Positions 61,191 to 64,000 of a stretch of 64,000 nucleotides of DNA are shown here, in pieces. The position numbers were made by a program, and so were the translations under genes. This DNA is from Asterias amurensis (taxonomy: Eukaryota; Echinodermata; Asteroidea; Forcipulatida; Asteriidae), in assembly GCF_032118995.1 (NCBI RefSeq), contig NC_092657.1, positions 803,891 through 867,890 on the forward strand. Reading direction: 5' to 3'. The notes below the pieces were generated by a model. That model did not search any database. It was given only the letters and a program-made list of their open reading frames with translations, and was not told the origin of the DNA. Position 1 is the stretch's first letter. Every line of letters begins with the position of its first letter.

Positions 61191-62474
61191 CCCATCTTAA
61201 CCATGTCTTAACAACGATGCCGATCTGCATCAAAGATGATTCATCCATCGTTTATACCCTGTCAGTGCCGTATACCGTACGATTTCCGCTTGGTCTGAAA
61301 TTGCAGCTTTTCCCAACGCTGGGCTCACTAGCACGAGCGAGAACAAAATAAAGCGCTGCCACACTTGTACTGTGCAGGAACAACATTTATGCACCCCCAG
61401 GCCCAATATAAAAAAAGTGCATAGCATTAGCGATTATTTATGAATGTTCGCAGCAAAATATTAGGTGTCCGCGAAATTTGTGGGAAAAATAAACAAATAG
61501 AAGACGGGGTGTGGAGACAGTGGACACAATATCTTCTGTTTTTTTGGGGGTATCTTTTTTGGAGGGATGATGAGTCGAGATAGATTCCTGTCAGTTTGGG
61601 TCGATTTTTATTATTAAAAATAGAAAAATAATCCCAGAAGATAAACACTGTTGTTGTCATTACATTTTGCATCGGATAATTTGACCAGGAATTGGTGAAT
61701 AATTGTTTTTTCTAGGAGAAATTTGACAATCTTAAGATGAAAGGTTCAATATTTTGCCTATGGGGTAATGCCCCCCTAGGGCATTATAATTATTTCTTAA
61801 ACATTAAAAATAAATGTTGTGTTGCAGTTTTTAGTGATAACAAATATTTCAGTCACAAATCCATGTTCATTTACTTTTTTTTGCAAAATGATCAAATTCT
61901 CTATCTTGGTGTTTATTTACCACTTTACATAATATTTAAACCACAATTGGTGTTTTTTACAAATTTATATAACATTTCGACCACAATTTTGTTCAGACTG
62001 CATTTTTAATTCACAGACGGATGCTGCTGTGTGTGTTCAACAAACCACATAACAATCAAAATCAATCTAGCCGACGATGCAAGCTCTCCGTACAAACAAA
62101 CAGGACAATTCTTTTTACACTATAAAATCACCTGAAACTTCGACATCTAGCACTTTTTGTGTCCAACGCAGCGGCCGGAAATAATTTAGGGACAAAAGCT
62201 GTTCTTTGTTGTTGATTCAGTTCTATGGCCTTGGTATTAAGGTTCAACTACTTTGGTTATAAACTTAACCCCAGGTTTTATTGCACCTTTAGTTTAGAAT
62301 TGCTTCAGAGAACTCTATAGTGGTCAGCGGTGTGTAAAAAGCATGTTTGAATAGTTCAAAGAGTTTGTTCTTTTCGACGCCAGAGGATAATTTGTCAGGT
62401 TGTTGTGAATTCAGCTTTGAATTATTCAACAAGTGAAATGGCTACTTGTCAAAGATCATGAGAAAATAAATTTA

Positions 62475-62580
62475 GTGGTTGAAAACTGCTCACCAACCAA
62501 AAGGACCTATGGAAATAATGGAAAACATAGTTAATGGCCTGACGTTTCGACCCGAGCAGAGTCTTTCACAAAGGCTAAAA
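62475..62580 (+). repeat. dispersed family H copy
   Basis: GAAAACTGCTCACCAACCAA, AAGGACCTATGG, GGCCTGACGTTTCGACCC, CAGAGTCTTTCACAAAGGCT. Confidence 0.55.
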
Positions 62581-63771
62581 CAATGATCATGGCAGAATTT
62601 TGGTGCATGCAGACTTGAAAGTTTTGGTTGCGTAGAAATTGGTACAATTCACCATTGTGGGGAAGAGCTTGGGAATCTCCGAGCTTCATAAATTTGTCTA
62701 TGACAAGTTCATTGACTGAAACATAATCAACAAAATCACAGTTGGTCATTCCAGTTGTGATATATCCGCACAAATGTACGCACCCTCCACGGTATAAATT
62801 ACAAGCTAACACTGCAGATGCGTCCTGGTGAGTCCGGGTTCTAGACGCCATCACGGTTGTCGGTTTAACTCCCCGGATTCCTAAGATTTAGGATCTCATT
62901 ATCTCTGGCCGACATTTCTTATCTTCTGCTGTGAAGAGCTTGGCCATGAAACGCTGTAAATTATAACTGAGCATTCTAGAGTCAATTGTAACTGGTTTTG
63001 GGATAATTGGTTTGAAATCTGTCTGGTAGGAGGGTGATTATTGGATTAAAATGCTCCATGACTGGAATTTAGACCAATCATGGTCTCTAATACTACACAA
63101 TTCAAGGTTTTGGATCTTGATGTAATGTTCCACGCTGTCTGTACATATTGTCATGTTTCTTATTGGATTAAAATGCTCAACACACGTTATTTAGACCAAT
63201 CATGGTCGCCACTCATGACAGCTTTTCAAGGTTTTCTGATTCTCAGCAACACAATTGCTTACTGGCTTAGAATCATAAACCCAAGCCATTTAGACCAACC
63301 ACGATGATTGCTCCATTAAAAACTGGTTTTCACAGCTACGGTTTAAATTGTGTTCTCATATAAAAATATTCCATTTATTTGGCAGTACACCAAAGTGTTG
63401 CACAACAATATTACTTGTGAGATTGAACTGTCAACACACCTTTTTCATTCGGCCACAATTTTTTTTTTTTCACAGAATTTGAAATCTCTTGTATTGTAGC
63501 AGTATGAGAATTATCAAATACACCCAAGACAACATTAGTTAAATTGGTTTACAGCATTAAACCAACATTAATTAAACCAATCGCAACAACTAATGCCTGA
63601 GTCATACGGATTACATTGATTTAATGTACTGTCACGTCCGTCTGCATCATGTTGATGTACTGATCAGTGAATGTCCAAACTCATTATTCTACAGATGTTG
63701 TCAACACATGATTAATTACTTGGTCTAGATTACTAATTACTAAACACCTTGTCTGGTGAATCTAAACAGAA

Positions 63772-64000
63772 TGGCCCAATTTCATCACGCTGTAAGCAGA
63801 AAAGCATTTTTTTCTTCTGAGCAAAATTTAGCAGGGAATCACCAGTTAAACACACTGGTAACCTGTTTCAGCTTAGCAAGATTTTTTAGTGCTGACAATT
63901 ATTTGTTAATTACCAGGCTGTGCTAGAGTATACATGTAGCTCCAGTTTCATAGTATTGGGCCCAATTTCATAGAATTGCAAAAGCAGAAGTGGGTAAAAG
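63772..64000. mobile_element. family E fold-back element and the start of another
   Basis: GGCCCAATTTCATCACGCTG to TAGCTCCAGTTTCATAGTATTGGGCCC. A second copy begins at about 63957 (GGGCCCAATTTCATAGAATT) and runs off the window. Confidence 0.55.

Larger units (their letters stand above)
50557..64000 (+). other. presumed first intron of the ephrin-like gene (at least 13.4 kb)
   Basis: No ephrin exon 2 block (IGDKLDIICP-like) is visible in any frame. The stretch holds an S2 SINE (52465), MITEs A7, A8 and B2, family H copies, a four-unit tandem repeat (60480-61190) and family E copies at the right edge. The rest, for example 50700-52400, 55500-57400 and 59650-60450, is AT-rich with nothing I can name. 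Confidence 0.5.

Noticed and set aside
62531..62851. 107-codon minus-strand frame
   Set aside because: Its 3' end is family H repeat sequence. The rest shows no domain, so I treat it as chance.

Overview
The window is animal nuclear DNA with split genes and dense short interspersed repeats. Gene order, the intron-rich layout and protein matches closest to vertebrate families suggest an invertebrate deuterostome. An echinoderm such as a sea star is my best guess, but it rests on the general look of the repeats and not on a search.

Layout. Positions 1-727 (+) hold the last two coding exons of a gene I cannot name, followed by its poly(A) signal. Positions 17135-3886 (-) hold a complete 19-exon PSMD2 (Rpn1, 26S proteasome base subunit): 909 residues, with every junction keeping frame. 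PSMD2 lies head-to-head, 717 bp apart, with a complete 26-exon NCKAP1 (Nap1/HEM subunit of the WAVE regulatory complex) at 17853-45075 (+): 1125 residues, with frame kept throughout. After about 5.3 kb of repeat-rich intergenic DNA, the first coding exon of an ephrin-like gene lies at 50417-50556 (+). The remaining 13.4 kb looks like its first intron.

Repeats make up much of the introns and spacers. There are several fold-back, MITE-like families. At least three are flanked by TTAA, and three copies of family A are exactly 379 bp long. There are three tRNA-derived SINE families, two LINE 3' ends, a 71-bp minisatellite that grew inside a SINE body, a degenerate telomere-like tract and a four-unit tandem repeat. 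Several elements are nested.

The most distinctive signal is in NCKAP1. At least six exons have partial copies that carry one splice site, mostly tandem copies next to the true exon (exons 5, 7, 12, 14, 17 and 23). A near-identical 94-bp piece of exon 13 also sits 16.4 kb away in intron 25, flanked by a 28-bp direct repeat. In addition, intron 14 holds an unreported-looking 48-nt phase 0/0 cassette exon candidate with good splice sites. I saw no CRISPR array, no real tRNA or rRNA gene, and no prokaryotic or viral system.
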